DNA of 64,000 nt, taken from Quercus robur (lineage: Eukaryota > Streptophyta > Magnoliopsida > Fagales > Fagaceae). Positions 23,685 to 38,340 of the stretch are shown one piece after another; within the stretch, counting starts at the first letter, position 1, and each line of letters opens with the position of its first letter. Below the pieces are notes generated by a model that saw only the letters and a list, made by a program, of their open reading frames with translations, was not told where the DNA came from and did no database searches. The stretch spans positions 3,854,974-3,918,973 of the forward strand of contig NC_065536.1 in NCBI RefSeq assembly GCF_932294415.1. Reading direction: 5' to 3'. A program made the translations under genes and the position numbers.

Positions 23685-25533
23685 GTAATTGAATCTAAGT
23701 TTTGCTCTTTTAATTAACTTTTTTCTTAATTTTGAAACTAATAAATTTTGGTTGAATTTAAAGAGTGTGTTTTATATTTTAGCCAAAAATGAAACATGCT
23801 TCTCTTTTTGGACTTTGAATCCTGCCAAAATGAAAATGATATTGATTTCTTAGTGGGGCTACCAAACCCAAATCAAGCCCGCCACTCACTTTAATTGTTT
23901 TTTTTAATAAAAAAAATTCAACTAAATCAATTTGAAACTATATTCATTTTCCAATTTGAAAATTTTATTTGAGTTCTTTAAAAATGGATTTACAAAATGA
24001 AAGTCGTTTCAAGTTAAATAATATACATAGATAGTCTTATAAATAAAATTATCATGTAGTAAGTTGAAGAGGATTCCTCCAAATCAATTTGAAGCCAAAC
24101 TTTATCGTTATAAATTTCATTTTCATCCTTAAAATTTCAATCTTTTAACTTGTATCTGTTTTCAATATGATGTATATATAGGTATATAAAGATAGGTTGT
24201 AATAGTGTATAAGTTTAGAGAATATATAATTTGGATAAAATGATAAGTGAAAATTAAAGTCAGAGTTTTTCTATCGATCAAAAATCTTGTTCATTCGATC
24301 GAATTGACGATGGAATTATTTATACACAATCTGCCTCTCTCGATTCCTGTTCGATCAATTGAAAAACGGGAAAAAAAAAAAGTTTTCTACAGAATTTTCT
24401 TGTAACTGTTTTAAACTTCTTAAAAAGGTTTTAATACCTTGTGGACGTTTTATGAAACATTGTAACTCTCCATTGATACCTATTGAAAGGTAATAACTTT
24501 TTAGGTATAAATAGTGATTCGTATTCACTTGGTAACTAACTTCTTATTCTCTCTCAAATTTGTAGTAGCCCTCTAGCAACTCTCAGAACAAATATTATCT
24601 AAAGATAGCATTTAATTGTGCCTCCAAGTCAATCATATTTTCTATTTGCTTGTTATGTTCATTTTGTTCTTTCCCTGTTACTCCTTGAGTTTATAATCCC
24701 CAACACAATATAGTACCATCCATGGAAGGTGCTAATAAAGGATCTAACTGCAATTATGAATTTCATTCCATGTTTAAACGTATGCCGAAAGACGAGATCC
24801 TGTGTATAGGTCCAATTTATTCCCTCGGATGAAATTATCTTTATAATATGATTAAGCATAAATAGAGAAGTGAAAGGGGTTACTAAAATGAAACAAGAAA
24901 GAAGTACTTATTCATGGGTTCATGGGGCTAGGTGCAGATGACTACCAAATTTTCATCTCGTCATTTGCGGATAATATAATTCTAAACCAGTGAATGTGCA
25001 TAAAAACAAAACACTCTTATAGCAAGGACTCAGTGGAAGTGCTAAGTAAAATATTTCTTGAAACTGAAACTAAGCAAGACTACCGACTAGACATCTATCT
25101 AAATCATAATATGGAGCAACCTACAAAACCATTATCACTGAAAAACCAAAAAGTGAACAACTTGAAGAAGCTAAAGCAACATCTGAGAACTTAAATCCAC
25201 TAACAACGTGAAACTGGCAGCAATGAAGGTCACATTTCAAACAATAATATTGAAACAACGAATATTCCTTTGAGAAAATCATAAAAACACAAGCTCAAAT
25301 CTGACTAAATCACAGAGCACATTTATTTATGGAAAACACTGTTCATAACCAAATAGCATTGGCAGATAATTCAAAACCATGACAGGAGTACCAAAACAAC
25401 CATTAAAAATCAACCTGAGAATTAAAGGGTTTATCATCCCCAAACATCAAACTGATAAACATACAGAGAATATAACACTGTTTATTAAATCTTCAGATTG
25501 AAACCCGACTTGATTGTACCAATGTTGAACCAA
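23685..25533. other. intergenic region downstream of polyubiquitin, no gene seen
   Basis: AT-rich. At 24240-24640 there is an LTR-like stretch with a possible TATA box (tataaatag, 24504-24512) and palindromic wording around cgatcgaattgacg (24297), but no bounded copy. The last 300 bases before 25534 are probably the 3'UTR and terminator of the polyubiquitin gene. Confidence 0.35.
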
Positions 25534-28780
<3,247 letters not shown>

Positions 28781-28905
28781 CTTGAAGATCAGAGAAGCGA
28801 GAAACGAATTCCGAAGAAGAGCTGAGAGAGGAAATTGAAAACCCTAGCTGAGTTCTGACAGAGAGAGAGAGAGAGAGATAGAGAGAGTTGAGAGAGAACG
28901 AAATA
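28781..28905 (-). other. polyubiquitin non-coding leader exon
   Basis: The exon lies between the leader-intron donor (28781) and a start site expected about 25-32 bases below the TATA box. It is rich in GA on the plus strand (CT on the sense strand), typical for plant ubiquitin leaders. The exact 5' end is inferred. Confidence 0.6.
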
Positions 28906-28927
28906 TATTGGAGAGATTGATGGGGGC

Positions 28928-28935
28928 TATTTATA
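28928..28935 (-). promoter_or_regulatory. TATA box of polyubiquitin
   Basis: The sense strand reads CATATAAATAGCCCCC. TATAAATA is a strong match and sits at the right distance from the leader exon. Confidence 0.7.
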
Positions 28936-29654
28936 TGTGAAAGAAATACTATTATATGAGTGGTGGATTGGGGTTAGGATGGGATCCAGTTGGATAGCTA
29001 GTTTGAGTTCGATCCAATCTTGTTACAGTCTAAATTTTCAACCAACCCACTATTTTCGGAGGTTGATGAGTTAGCATTGGTTTGGAAATTTTCCGACTTG
29101 CCTATAATAGATTGAGAAATGATATGTCTATAACATTTTAAGATTAACTAGTCTAATTCGATATGCTTACACTCTTATTAATTGTGGTGTGTATCTAATC
29201 CATCAATTCAACAAAATCAACCTAAGGCATCAATCGGATGGTGGGTTAGGGTTAGGTTAGGTTTGATTTTTTATTTTTATTTTTTAGTCTTGGTTTATAA
29301 CCCGTCTAATCCAACCTAAAATATATATTGGGTTTAAGTTATATATGGTTTTGGTGTAAATTTTACCTTATTAAAAAGTTAGAATATCGATTAGGTTTAA
29401 TAGGTGAATTGTAATAATTTATTATATTATAAAAAAAAAAATGGTCTAAATCCCCTCCCCCTAAATTTTATCCTATTAAAAATTTAGAATATTATTTAGG
29501 CATATTAAGATGAATTGTAATAATTTATTATTAAAAAAATGATCTAATAGTTTATGCACCCCCCCTCCCCCAACCCTCACATTTTTCTTACAAGAGATGA
29601 AACATTTGATCTGAACCTGACCCAACACAATTCATATAGGTTGTGTTAGGTTAG
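28936..29654. other. polyubiquitin promoter and intergenic DNA
   Basis: There is no gene in this stretch. A local direct duplication is visible: a block with ttagaatat, taggtttaata/taggcatatta, gtgaattgtaataatttatta and ggtctaa at 29370-29450 recurs at 29475-29550. C-rich runs follow each copy. Confidence 0.5.
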
Positions 29655-31574
29655 ATTCTTGTAGTGGGCCTTTTTGTTATATCGGGCGGCGTTGCCTCTT
29701 GTGGTACTTGGCCCAAATATTCTGAGTAAGAGAGTTGAGCCTAGTCTAACTGCAACTCAATTTGGTCCCGCTTGTGCGCAAACTATGCCTTATTTGCCAG
29801 GAGCATGCTTACGGCAGACAGGGCTATTCTAGATGAGTTGTGGCAGGCAAACATGATAATAATAAAACAAAAAGAAAGTACTTCGGCTTCTTAATTAAAG
29901 TGAACAAATAATCCCTAATTAAGAAAAATAATCACAATAACAACAATTACTTTTATAAAGAAAGCAAGGGAATAAGTGGGTAGCATATGAGTTAATCAAA
30001 AGAAGAAAGAAATCAGATCAAATCTAATCCGCAGGACCAAAACCAGAGAGGGAAGAACGTTTCTTCTCAACGCGAATAATCTCCCGAGGAAATTCTGCCG
30101 TGTAAATTAATCACTTTGAGGGAAGCGGACCTGAATGGTTGGTGCCCAAGAGAATTTCTTGCTTCTAGTAGAGAGTAGGACTTTGAGAGGGAGAGAGAGA
30201 ATCAACCTATTGGTGCATGCCTGCCAGTCTAACTCTCTATTTTTTATTTTCTTCCTTTTTTAATTTCCTTCTTTATCTTTCCTTTCTTTCCTCCACGCTT
30301 GTTTTCTATTTCATGGTTTTCCTTAGAGATTCTTGTTACCGTGATTGTGTTGTCCCCCATGCACGGCAAGGGCCTCCTTTTATAGTGCCTACCGCGATCG
30401 GGTTTTACTATTTTAGCCCTTAACCACCTTTGTCTGGTTTAGGTGTACTTGCCGACCACCACTGGTCCGTCTATGTGACACTCACTATAACCAGACAAAG
30501 AAAGCTATTTTGTTTGTTAGTCTACCGTGGCACCCTTTCCTGCTACGGTGTGGATGCTCTCTCTCCCTATCCCTCATGGCATGCACCTAGTGGTTCCAAC
30601 TCAGCCTTACTTCTTTTGGGTGGTATGTCATCCCAACAAGACACTTCCCCCAAAAGAGCCTGAGTAGGAACCTTAGAATAGGTTTTTCCCCTCTCCCTAC
30701 CGCCAAACCACGTCCTCTAACCTCTGACCCATGACCTCACCATGTCCCGTATTGGCTGGGTACAAGCTGGTGATGTCTGGACCTTGTGCGTGCCTCATTT
30801 CCATGTGTGTCCAAAATCTACCTGCTGCTCATGCGTTCGCCGTGGTCTAGAGGCTTGCCTGCACATTCTGCCGTCCGTTCTTGATCTTTTATGTGAGTTG
30901 CTTTCTGATTTCCCACTCCCCTTTGGGGCTGGACTTTACTTGACGTTGGGCTTTGCCTTTTTTTCAGTCTACCCTTTGACTGTTATCATTTCCTGCCACA
31001 TCACTTTGTCATTCTTGCTATGACATTTATTTGACACAATCCTGCTGGACTCCTTTGGGCCTGCTGTTTATTCTTTCCTTAGTGGCTCAGTATGGCCATT
31101 GGTTTTTTATTACATTATTTGTGGGCTCCTGTGTCCCATTTGTTTTCTCTTGGTCATCATTGGCCCATTTGCTTTTCTTGGGATTGCTTGGCCATTTTCC
31201 TAACTCTGTATTCCCATGGGCTTTTACTAACTTCATTGGGCTTCCCCAGCTCAATTACCTTATCCTCATCCTTGGGGTTCATGGGCTTGCCATCAACCCT
31301 TTACTTTTTTTGTTTTCATTACTTAGGCCCTACTGTGACCCATTCTCACTTTTCCACATCATATACTGCCCATGAGTTTGCTATTTCTCTCTTTCCAGGC
31401 TCCTTTAAGCCCATTTGCCTTCTCAAGGCCCATTTGTTTATTTCATGAGCTTGTGATCCATTATTCCTGTCGCTTGAGCTTAATGGTTTTTCTATCTATT
31501 TGCCAACTCCTTTCTGCCCATGTTGTTGGGCTTCTTCTTTCCTTTTGACTTCCAAAATGACCATTAACAATTCT
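29655..31574. mobile_element. solo LTR, 1910 bp, with 5-bp target duplication ATTCT
   Basis: The body is 29660-31569. It starts TGTAGTGGGCC and ends CCATTAACA, and is bounded by ATTCT at 29655-29659 and 31570-31574. TG...CA ends and a 5-bp duplication define an LTR. No second LTR, primer-binding site or gag-pol sequence lies beside it, so this is a solo LTR left by recombination. The right half is pyrimidine-rich with open frames on the plus strand that show no protein family features. Confidence 0.8.
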
Positions 31575-32456
31575 AAACTTGACAAAGTTGGGTTAGATTG
31601 AAAATATTTTCTAATCCAACCCATGCACACTCCAAGCAGTGGAAAGTTGAGACAACTTTTTACATGGAAGTGGAGCCACTACTATTTTTACTACCATTCA
31701 CAATCAACCAATAATAATTTAAAAAAAAAATCATTGAGTATTGCTAAATACATAACAATTTTTCACGAGCGTTGAATTTACATGTTTTTAATGTTTCTTG
31801 TCTTAACCCACCACTTATATCACTTTATTATTTATTAATCACTACTTATCACATTGGTAATTAGGAAAATATTTTGTCAAAAATGTCGTAACTCTAAACT
31901 TATTGTAGAAGGTGAGGCAAGGAATATGACCGTTACTTTACTCTGGACATAAGAAAAGAGGGAAAAATCCGAAACAATGTCCTATAATTTTAAATCTATG
32001 ATAAATAAACTCTTATGCTTTTAATTGTGTCAATTTAAACCTTGTACTTTCATTATCCAGATAATTAAAACCCTTTTTTTCACTTTGTTAAATTTTGAGA
32101 GAGAAATCAAACATCAATATACTCCAAAGAGAAGCACTAATATTTCATCATAAAAAACAAAACAAAACAAAAACAAAACTTTGGCATTCTATTTATCTTT
32201 CAATGAATTCAACATAAAACAACATTGTTGTCTTTATAATTCAAAAAAAATGTGTCATTTTTTTTATGTATATTGGTGCCAAATTTCGTGTTATTAAGAA
32301 CGTTTAAGAGTGGGATTGTCACAAGTATAGGGTTTAATTAAGGGTTTTGATTGTCATACTCACACTGATAGAAGTGTAGTTTTAAATTAGGACAATTATA
32401 AATTATAGGGTTCAATTTGACACAAGCATAAAACTATATGACTTTTTTTCAAGAAC
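31575..32456. other. no gene seen
   Basis: AT-rich intergenic DNA with no bounded element recognised. Confidence 0.4.
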
Positions 32457-32637
32457 ATATATGTGGGAGACGAGTCTTCCCCAAGAAGGTACTGTTCGCT
32501 TTGGGATGGACAAGGTCAACCCTTACTTCCACCCGCACGAATTTGCTCAATCCCACATTGTGTGGAAGCAAGGGTTGACCTTGTCCATCCCAAAGCGAAC
32601 AATACCTTCTTGGGAAAGACTTGTCTCCCACAATATA
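32457..32637. mobile_element. fold-back (hairpin) MITE, 171 bp
   Basis: The element is 32462-32632, with ATATA on both sides (32457-32461, 32633-32637; weak evidence because the DNA is AT-rich). The two arms are about 70 bases each and nearly perfect: TGTGGGAGAC at the left pairs with GTCTCCCACA at the right, and the run continues through tttgggatggacaaggtcaa and its mirror. The loop is about 30 bases. Transcribed RNA would fold into a long hairpin. Confidence 0.8.
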
Positions 32638-32886
32638 TTATAATTTTTTTTTTGAGAAGACAATATATTATAATTTATTGTGTAATAATTCAAACTAAAG
32701 TAGTGTTAACAAAAAAAAGTTATATTTTTAAATAACAATAATGACAAATATTTAAATAACACTAAATTAAATTTGGTAAAGAAAATTTCTTAATTTGTTT
32801 AGTGTTGGTAAAGGAGGTAATGTTTGACATGACCAACAAACACAGGCCACATGACACTATTTTTTGTGAGTTAATGTTTGGTATAA

Positions 32887-33248
32887 ATGAATTTAGGATA
32901 AAATACTATTTTAGTCCCTAAATATTAGCAAAAGTTTGTTTTTCATCACTAAATTTTAAAAAATTCATTTTATTCTTTACAAACTTTGTAAATAGTATTT
33001 TTAATAGTATAGAGAAAAATATATAGATGAAAAAAGAATATTTCTCAACAATTTAGAAATGAAAAACAAACTTCGATAAAGTTTAAGGACAAAAGGTAAA
33101 ACATTTTCAATAGTTTAGAGATAAAAAATAAACTTTTCAATAATTTTATGACGAAAAAAAAAAAAAAAAAAACCTTTTAAAATTTAGGGATAAAAACAAA
33201 CTTTTAGTAAAGTTTAGGGATCAAAATAATATTTTGTCCATGAATTAT
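32887..33248. mobile_element. MULE-type MITE with 9-bp target duplication
   Basis: The body is 32896-33239 (344 bp). Ends: GGATAAAATACTATTTTAGT and, from the right, GGACAAAATATTATTTTGAT. The flanks ATGAATTTA and ATGAATTAT agree at seven of nine bases, the length expected for Mutator-like elements. The arms contain agtccctaaa and gtttgtttttcatc words in mirror image. Confidence 0.7.
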
Positions 33249-33649
33249 ATCAAAATGGGTCAACATACTTTAACATGATTAATAATAAATATATTAATTT
33301 CTTGTTGACCTACTTGACTCGCATCAATGTGAAATGACTCTTTATTATTTGTATCAAGATAGATTGACCCATTTTTTAAAAACTCTTTTAGACACTTATT
33401 TTTAAGACAATAAATCTAATCCTATTTTGCTTTCAATACAAATGAAGCTCATTAAGCAAATATAATTTCTATCAAATTTGACAAAATAAAAATAAAAATT
33501 AGTTTCTATGAGAAATTAATAAAGTCTGGTTTGTTAAAGGAACAGATATCATATTAGACAAGGACAAATATCATATCCTACAACAAAAATAATGAAGACA
33601 AAACGGGAAGAAAGGAGGATAAAATCAAGCAAAATAGTTTTTACTTCTA
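33249..33649. other. no gene seen
   Basis: AT-rich spacer downstream of APC11. Confidence 0.35.
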
Positions 33650-33900
33650 GATAATTGGGCTGTTACTAAGCAAACCACAACAGCTCCTAGTACAAGAAAT
33701 TGATTTGATTGACAGATCTGCATTAAACAAATATATAATCCACAGTAACACAAACTTCTAGTAGTAATGGAGGTTTAGCCACAAAATTATATAAGCCAAG
33801 TTCACCATCTTAACAGGTTGCTACAAGTGGCATCCCTTAATTAAATTGCCTGTAGTATTGGAGGCTGCACAAGAGGAGCTTCAACACTAGATGGGGTAAT
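33650..33900 (-). pseudogene. fragment of the INO80B-like gene 3' end (zf-HIT tail plus 3'UTR)
   Basis: On the minus strand 33885-33838 reads KLLLCSLQYYRQFN then a stop. This aligns with KLPLCSLECYKAIN in the last exon of the INO80B-like gene at 59.3 kb. The following bases also match its tail: tgcacaagaggagctt against tgcacaaggggagctt, and farther along cacaacagctcctag against caaaacagctcccag. The copy lacks the upstream zinc-binding residues and all earlier exons. It looks like a dead duplicate of a single exon, lying beyond the APC11 stop, where it could form part of that gene's 3'UTR. Confidence 0.6.
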
Positions 33901-34014
33901 GTTCTTGAGAGGTCCATGAAGAGTAGCAAGCACGCAAACAGATACACACAGAGGGAGAGAGAGGGAGAAGATCTGGTATTCATTCATTTAACTTGGAATT
34001 CATTTATTTTTCTC

Positions 34015-34829
34015 TCATTCTTTGAACTGCCATTCCCTACGGCACATTGGGCAATGTGCTTGCGAGGTCTGTGAATTCACCCATTTCAAGATGCAATGAA
34101 GATGGAACGCATGGTTGCATGCACCCCAAACTGCAAGATAATACTAAACATCAATACTTACTCTCATAAAATTTCCCAAACTACTACCGAAGGCAGAAGT
34201 CAATTCTTTCTTCTTCTTCTTTTTAATTGTGATCGGTAAAAAGAATTTATTCAAAAAGGTACGCAACCTTTTTTTCTTTCCCCCTTTTTTGGGGAGGGGA
34301 GAAGGGGAGTTGTGTTTGGGGCACTGAATGTTAAAAATACTATAAACTGTTGGGAGAAGGAGTATAAGATTTAACTTTCTGAGATGACATATTTTCAGAG
34401 ATCCAGCAACAAAAGCATGTGGAGAAAAGGCATGGAAAGAAACAACCTCAGTGTAAAATGCTTTTTTAAACTACAATATATGCAAATCTAAATAAACAAA
34501 GATACTACAATCACATGGCTAGTTTATACATATAAGAAGATGTCAATTTCTATATGCAATTGTCTCATCCCTTAGATGCAATTCAAAATGATTCAATTAA
34601 TACTGTCAGCTACGGTTTTTTTTCTTTCTTTCTCCCCCTACCTTTGTTCCTCCCTCTCTGTTAGTACACAACAGTAGCACTGCTCTTGTACTGGTCAAAC
34701 ATCCCAGAACCATAGGTAAAAAAATAAGGCATTGCAGCAATCAGCATAGGATTTAAGCTACATTAAGGGCATGCCATAAAAGGAAAAAAATAAAAGGTTG
34801 ACATGTTGAAAGTATAAACTGATTTTACT

Positions 34830-34865
<36 letters not shown>

Positions 34866-35532
34866 TTTGAGGAATTCCTTAAGTTAGGAAATTAAAAAAC
34901 GGAAGACAAAATGGCAAAACATGTAAACAAACTGAAATTGCATCAAAGATAATGTATGTTACTTACTTAATGGGCAATCATCCCCAGGAAGCTTACAATC
35001 AGGACAACAACCATCAAATGCCATCCTACAGATGCCACATGTTTCATCCTGGGCATCCCAAGTCCATGAAGCAACACCATGCCACCTATTATTAACACAA
35101 GGGAAAAAATTATGGCTCTGCAGCAACACATTATAAACAATATCTACAGTACTATATGTGCTAAGGAGTTCCAATCATGACTTATCAAAAAAAAAAAAAA
35201 AGGAGTTCCAATCATGAGAATGTCTTGATAAAAAATAAATCTTCATCCAATCTGAGAAATTTTAAAGTACACTAATCAAATATACACATAAAGGTCATAT
35301 ATCACATGATTAATTATAAGTTCATCAGTGAAAATAAAAGACATACAAGAGATAAAGAGAACATACTCTGTTTGAAAGCCCGGAAAATATTCACAAAGAG
35401 AATTGAATCAAGGAAAAACTGTTTCCATAAATGGCCCAAACAAGAATTTACAACTAACTTAAGAACAAAATCAATTTGTAAGAGGAAAAGGCACAATATC
35501 ATGGCAAGGATACGTAAGAGCTTGACTTTCAT
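34015..35532 (-). CDS. APC11: APC11, RING-H2 subunit of the anaphase-promoting complex
   Basis: APC11 is the catalytic RING subunit of the anaphase-promoting complex. It binds the E2 and passes ubiquitin to cell-cycle targets. Exons: 35532-35514 (MKVKLL), about 35085-34967 (WHGVASWTWDAQDETCGICR...GDDCPL) and 34130-34015 (IWGACNHAFHLHCILKWVNS...CPMCRREWQFKE). Together they give the family length of 84 residues and all RING zinc ligands (CGIC, CCPDC, CNHAFHLHC, CPMC). The first junction is odd: exon 1 ends TTAC before a U12-like donor GTATCCTTG, and the AG acceptor leaves exon 2 one base short of the frame. One extra G at the junction would restore LRWH. This may be a real variant, an assembly error or unusual splicing. 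A TTTGCAG just before the ATG suggests a 5'UTR intron. Confidence 0.88.
34831..34862. repeat. (AG)16 microsatellite in an APC11 intron
   Basis: An uninterrupted AG dinucleotide run of about 32 bases in the second intron of APC11. Confidence 0.9.
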
Positions 35533-35871
35533 CCTCCTCTCCTGCAAAACCAGAAACCAATTTTTTCAGAACAGTTAATATGAACAATATAATCACATAC
35601 AGCCAGACACTTTAAAAATACATAAAACCCTCTCAAAAAAAAAGATATGAAAAATATCTACCACATATGTGGCAGAGGAATACTAGGATTCGTGATGGTC
35701 AAGTCAAAATAAAGGAGAGCCTTCATTGAATGATTAGAGAAAATGTTAGAACCAGGGATGGTTTAGTACTTCAGATGCTGACATAACTCCACTTTCAACT
35801 GGGAAATAGCCTGTTAAACTTAGGAGGCTTCCTTTACACAATCATTTTCATAGATGATTGGGTAGCAAGCA

Positions 35872-37896
35872 CTACCAGTAGTCCCTGCAAGAACATGAAC
35901 CATCATGGAAATGATGGAACCGATTGGTATCTCTCACAATGATTTCTCTGTCCACCAACTTCGACACAAACTTGATTGCTGAATGACAATCACCACAAAC
36001 TCTAATATTTTTCTTGATTCGTATAGGAGAGCCTGGAGGAGTTTTGAGAAGGGCAAATGCTAGAGCAAGCTTCTCACTATGGTACTGCAACTTTACTTCC
36101 CTCTCGTGCTGATCCACAAACAAAAGCACATGGCTAGTGTCTGGGACATATCCAATCTCCTTGATCTTCCCACTGATCTCTTCCCATTTCCTATAGATAT
36201 CCTCTCTTTGTGGGTGGGCATCATCATTTGCCACAAACAAATGGACTGCATTCTCAATCTCCACCCAACTACAAGCAGGCTCCTTCTTCACCCCACTATC
36301 TTTCATCATCCTTCTCACTTTCGCAACATCACCCCATCTTCCAGCAGAGGCATAGATATTAGAGAGCAACACATGGGGCCCTGAATCATATGGATCAAGC
36401 TCAAAAACATGTTCAGCAGCATAAGCACCTAACTCCATATTTTTATGCATCCTACAAGCACCAAGTAAGGCTTTCCAAACTGCTGCTGTGGGTTCAATAG
36501 GCATTTCTCTTATGAATTTCAAGGCTCGATCAAGAAGACCAGCTCGACCAAGAAGATCAACAATTGTCACGTAATGTGAAACACGTGGTTCAATCATGTG
36601 CTTCTTCATCAATTCAAAATAATATAGTCCTTCATCTAAAAGCCCGGCATGGCTACAAGCAGAAAGAACACAAAGGAAGGTTACGTGATTAGGTTCAATT
36701 CCTATCCTTAACATTTCTTCAAACCATTGCACACTTTCCTTCCCTAGCCCATGTTGTGCATATCCAGTGAGCATTGAATTCCAAGAAACCAACTCTTGTT
36801 TCACCAATCTATCAAACACCTTTTTTGCATCCTCAATGCTTCCTGATTTTGCGTACATGTAAAGAAGAGTGTTTCCTACAAAAGAAACAAGCTTACCCCC
36901 TGATTTTATCACATGTGCATGAATCCATTTGCCTTGCTCTAGAGATCCAGTGCTTGCACAAACGCTAAACACACTCGAATAGGTGAAATGAGTTGGTTTA
37001 AAATCTGCTCTCTGCATCTCCTGAAACATACTTAAAGCATGCTCTCCTTCACCCTTCCTAGCATGCCCAGCAATCAAAGCATTCCACGATACCTCGTTCT
37101 TGCTTACCAACCCATCAAAGACTACTCGGGCTTCATTTATTAGATTAAATCTAGCATACATGTCCACAAGAGAACTCCCCACATAAACATTGGAATCATA
37201 ACCATACTTTAAACAAAAGGCATGAACTTGTCGACCATGTTTATCATTAGGCCTGGCCCCAGAAGCCTTTAACAAGCTAGACAAAGTGAATTGATTTGGT
37301 TGCAAACCAAAGTGAAGCATCTGAGGAAACAAAACAAGTGCATCCTCAGCATGATCATTCTGAGAATAGCCAGAAATCAAGGCAGTCCAAGTGACCATGT
37401 CTTTACTAGGCATTTCGTCAAACAGTTTACGAGCATCATCCAAAGCACCACACTTGGCATACATGTTGAGAATGGTATTATGAATAACGAGGTCATCCTT
37501 GAACTGGGAATGTACAATGTGGGAGTGCACAGCTCTTCCTTCTTTAAACTTCCCAAAATGGGTGCATTTCTTTAGCAAATTATTGTATAGAGCACGATTG
37601 GCTTCCAATGATCCACGATCGATTAAATCAAGTACATGAAGCCCCGTAGGGGAATTACGGATCTGGCTCCTGCGGAGAAGGTCCTTGTCTTGTATGATGC
37701 AAGAACTAGAGCCACAACAATCTTCTTCTTCTCCTTCTGAGGCCTCGAAATCAGTGAAGCCAGCTAGAGTTGCATATGACCCAAACCGCGTAGATATTGA
37801 CGTTTTGTTTGGAATTCCAAAACAGCTTTTACCATGTAAAATTGCATTGTACAAGGTATATTTACTAGTACACAATATAACTATATGCTTGTTCAT
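35872..37896 (-). CDS. PLS-class pentatricopeptide repeat protein with DYW domain
   Basis: DYW-type PPR proteins bind organelle RNA and change specific cytidines to uridines. The CDS encodes 674 residues in one exon. An N-terminal stretch of about 100 residues looks like a targeting region. Then come PPR motifs of the P, L and S types (such as YNNLLKKCTHFGKFKEGRAV, NTILNMYAKCGALDDARKLF, VTWTALISGYSQNDHAEDAL), followed by E/E+ motifs and the DYW domain. That domain holds the zinc-deaminase signature HSEKLALAF (H at about residue 606), CGDCH and the exact C-terminal DYW. The frame stays open upstream without an ATG, and a strong acceptor (poly-T then CTCAG|ATC) lies three bases before the ATG at 37896, which fixes the start. 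The protein resembles Arabidopsis At3g24000 over its whole length (from memory). Mitochondrial targeting is inferred. Confidence 0.93.
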   Translation of the reverse strand: MNKHIVILCTSKYTLYNAILHGKSCFGIPNKTSISTRFGSYATLAGFTDFEASEGEEEDCCGSSSCIIQDKDLLRRSQIRNSPTGLHVLDLIDRGSLEANRALYNNLLKKCTHFGKFKEGRAVHSHIVHSQFKDDLVIHNTILNMYAKCGALDDARKLFDEMPSKDMVTWTALISGYSQNDHAEDALVLFPQMLHFGLQPNQFTLSSLLKASGARPNDKHGRQVHAFCLKYGYDSNVYVGSSLVDMYARFNLINEARVVFDGLVSKNEVSWNALIAGHARKGEGEHALSMFQEMQRADFKPTHFTYSSVFSVCASTGSLEQGKWIHAHVIKSGGKLVSFVGNTLLYMYAKSGSIEDAKKVFDRLVKQELVSWNSMLTGYAQHGLGKESVQWFEEMLRIGIEPNHVTFLCVLSACSHAGLLDEGLYYFELMKKHMIEPRVSHYVTIVDLLGRAGLLDRALKFIREMPIEPTAAVWKALLGACRMHKNMELGAYAAEHVFELDPYDSGPHVLLSNIYASAGRWGDVAKVRRMMKDSGVKKEPACSWVEIENAVHLFVANDDAHPQREDIYRKWEEISGKIKEIGYVPDTSHVLLFVDQHEREVKLQYHSEKLALAFALLKTPPGSPIRIKKNIRVCGDCHSAIKFVSKLVDREIIVRDTNRFHHFHDGSCSCRDYW

Positions 37897-37899
37897 GAT

Positions 37900-38340
37900 C
37901 TGAGCTAGGTAGGCATCAAACAAAGACAATAGAAAAAAAGGAAAAAAAAAAAAAATAGTATTAGGGTCTTGTTATTTCAATTTACCTTAAAATCATAGAA
38001 TTAAGGGATAGCAATTTGAAGCCATACAAGTTACAATAATCCAGGACATGGGTTCTATGATTTTAGATTCATTTTTTCATCAAGAAATTTACATTCCCAG
38101 CAGAATTGTTTGAATTTGACTAACACCCAATTGAAAATTTACCAAGAATCCACAAATCAAAACAAATAAATCCACTCAAAACCCTAAAAATTTTACCTTT
38201 CTCTCTAGTCTCTGCTCTCCGCCTCTCTCTAGTCTCTAGTCTCCACTGCTCAGTCTGTTCTCATCTCAGCCTCTCTCTGATTCTCTGCTCTCCGCCTCTC
38301 TCAAGTCTCAACTGCTCACCTCACCGTATCAGGTTTTGAG
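37900..38340 (-). promoter_or_regulatory. leader exon and 5'UTR intron of the PPR gene
   Basis: The leader exon (about 38340-38197) is rich in GAGA and ends GAGAAAG|GTAAAAT. The intron 38196-37900 (297 bp) ends in a long T tract and CTCAG. A TATA-like word (ATATTTATA on the sense strand) lies at about 38353-38361. The leader end is inferred. Confidence 0.6.

Noticed and set aside
30217-31448. Run of plus-strand open frames of 68-118 codons with hydrophobic residues
   Set aside because: They lie inside the pyrimidine-rich half of a solo LTR. Phe/Leu/Ser-rich output is expected from CT-rich DNA and no family motif is present.
35872-37929. 685-residue version of the PPR protein
   Set aside because: Its first codon is TTG and the extra sequence lies in a poly-T/CTCAG acceptor region, so it is intron.
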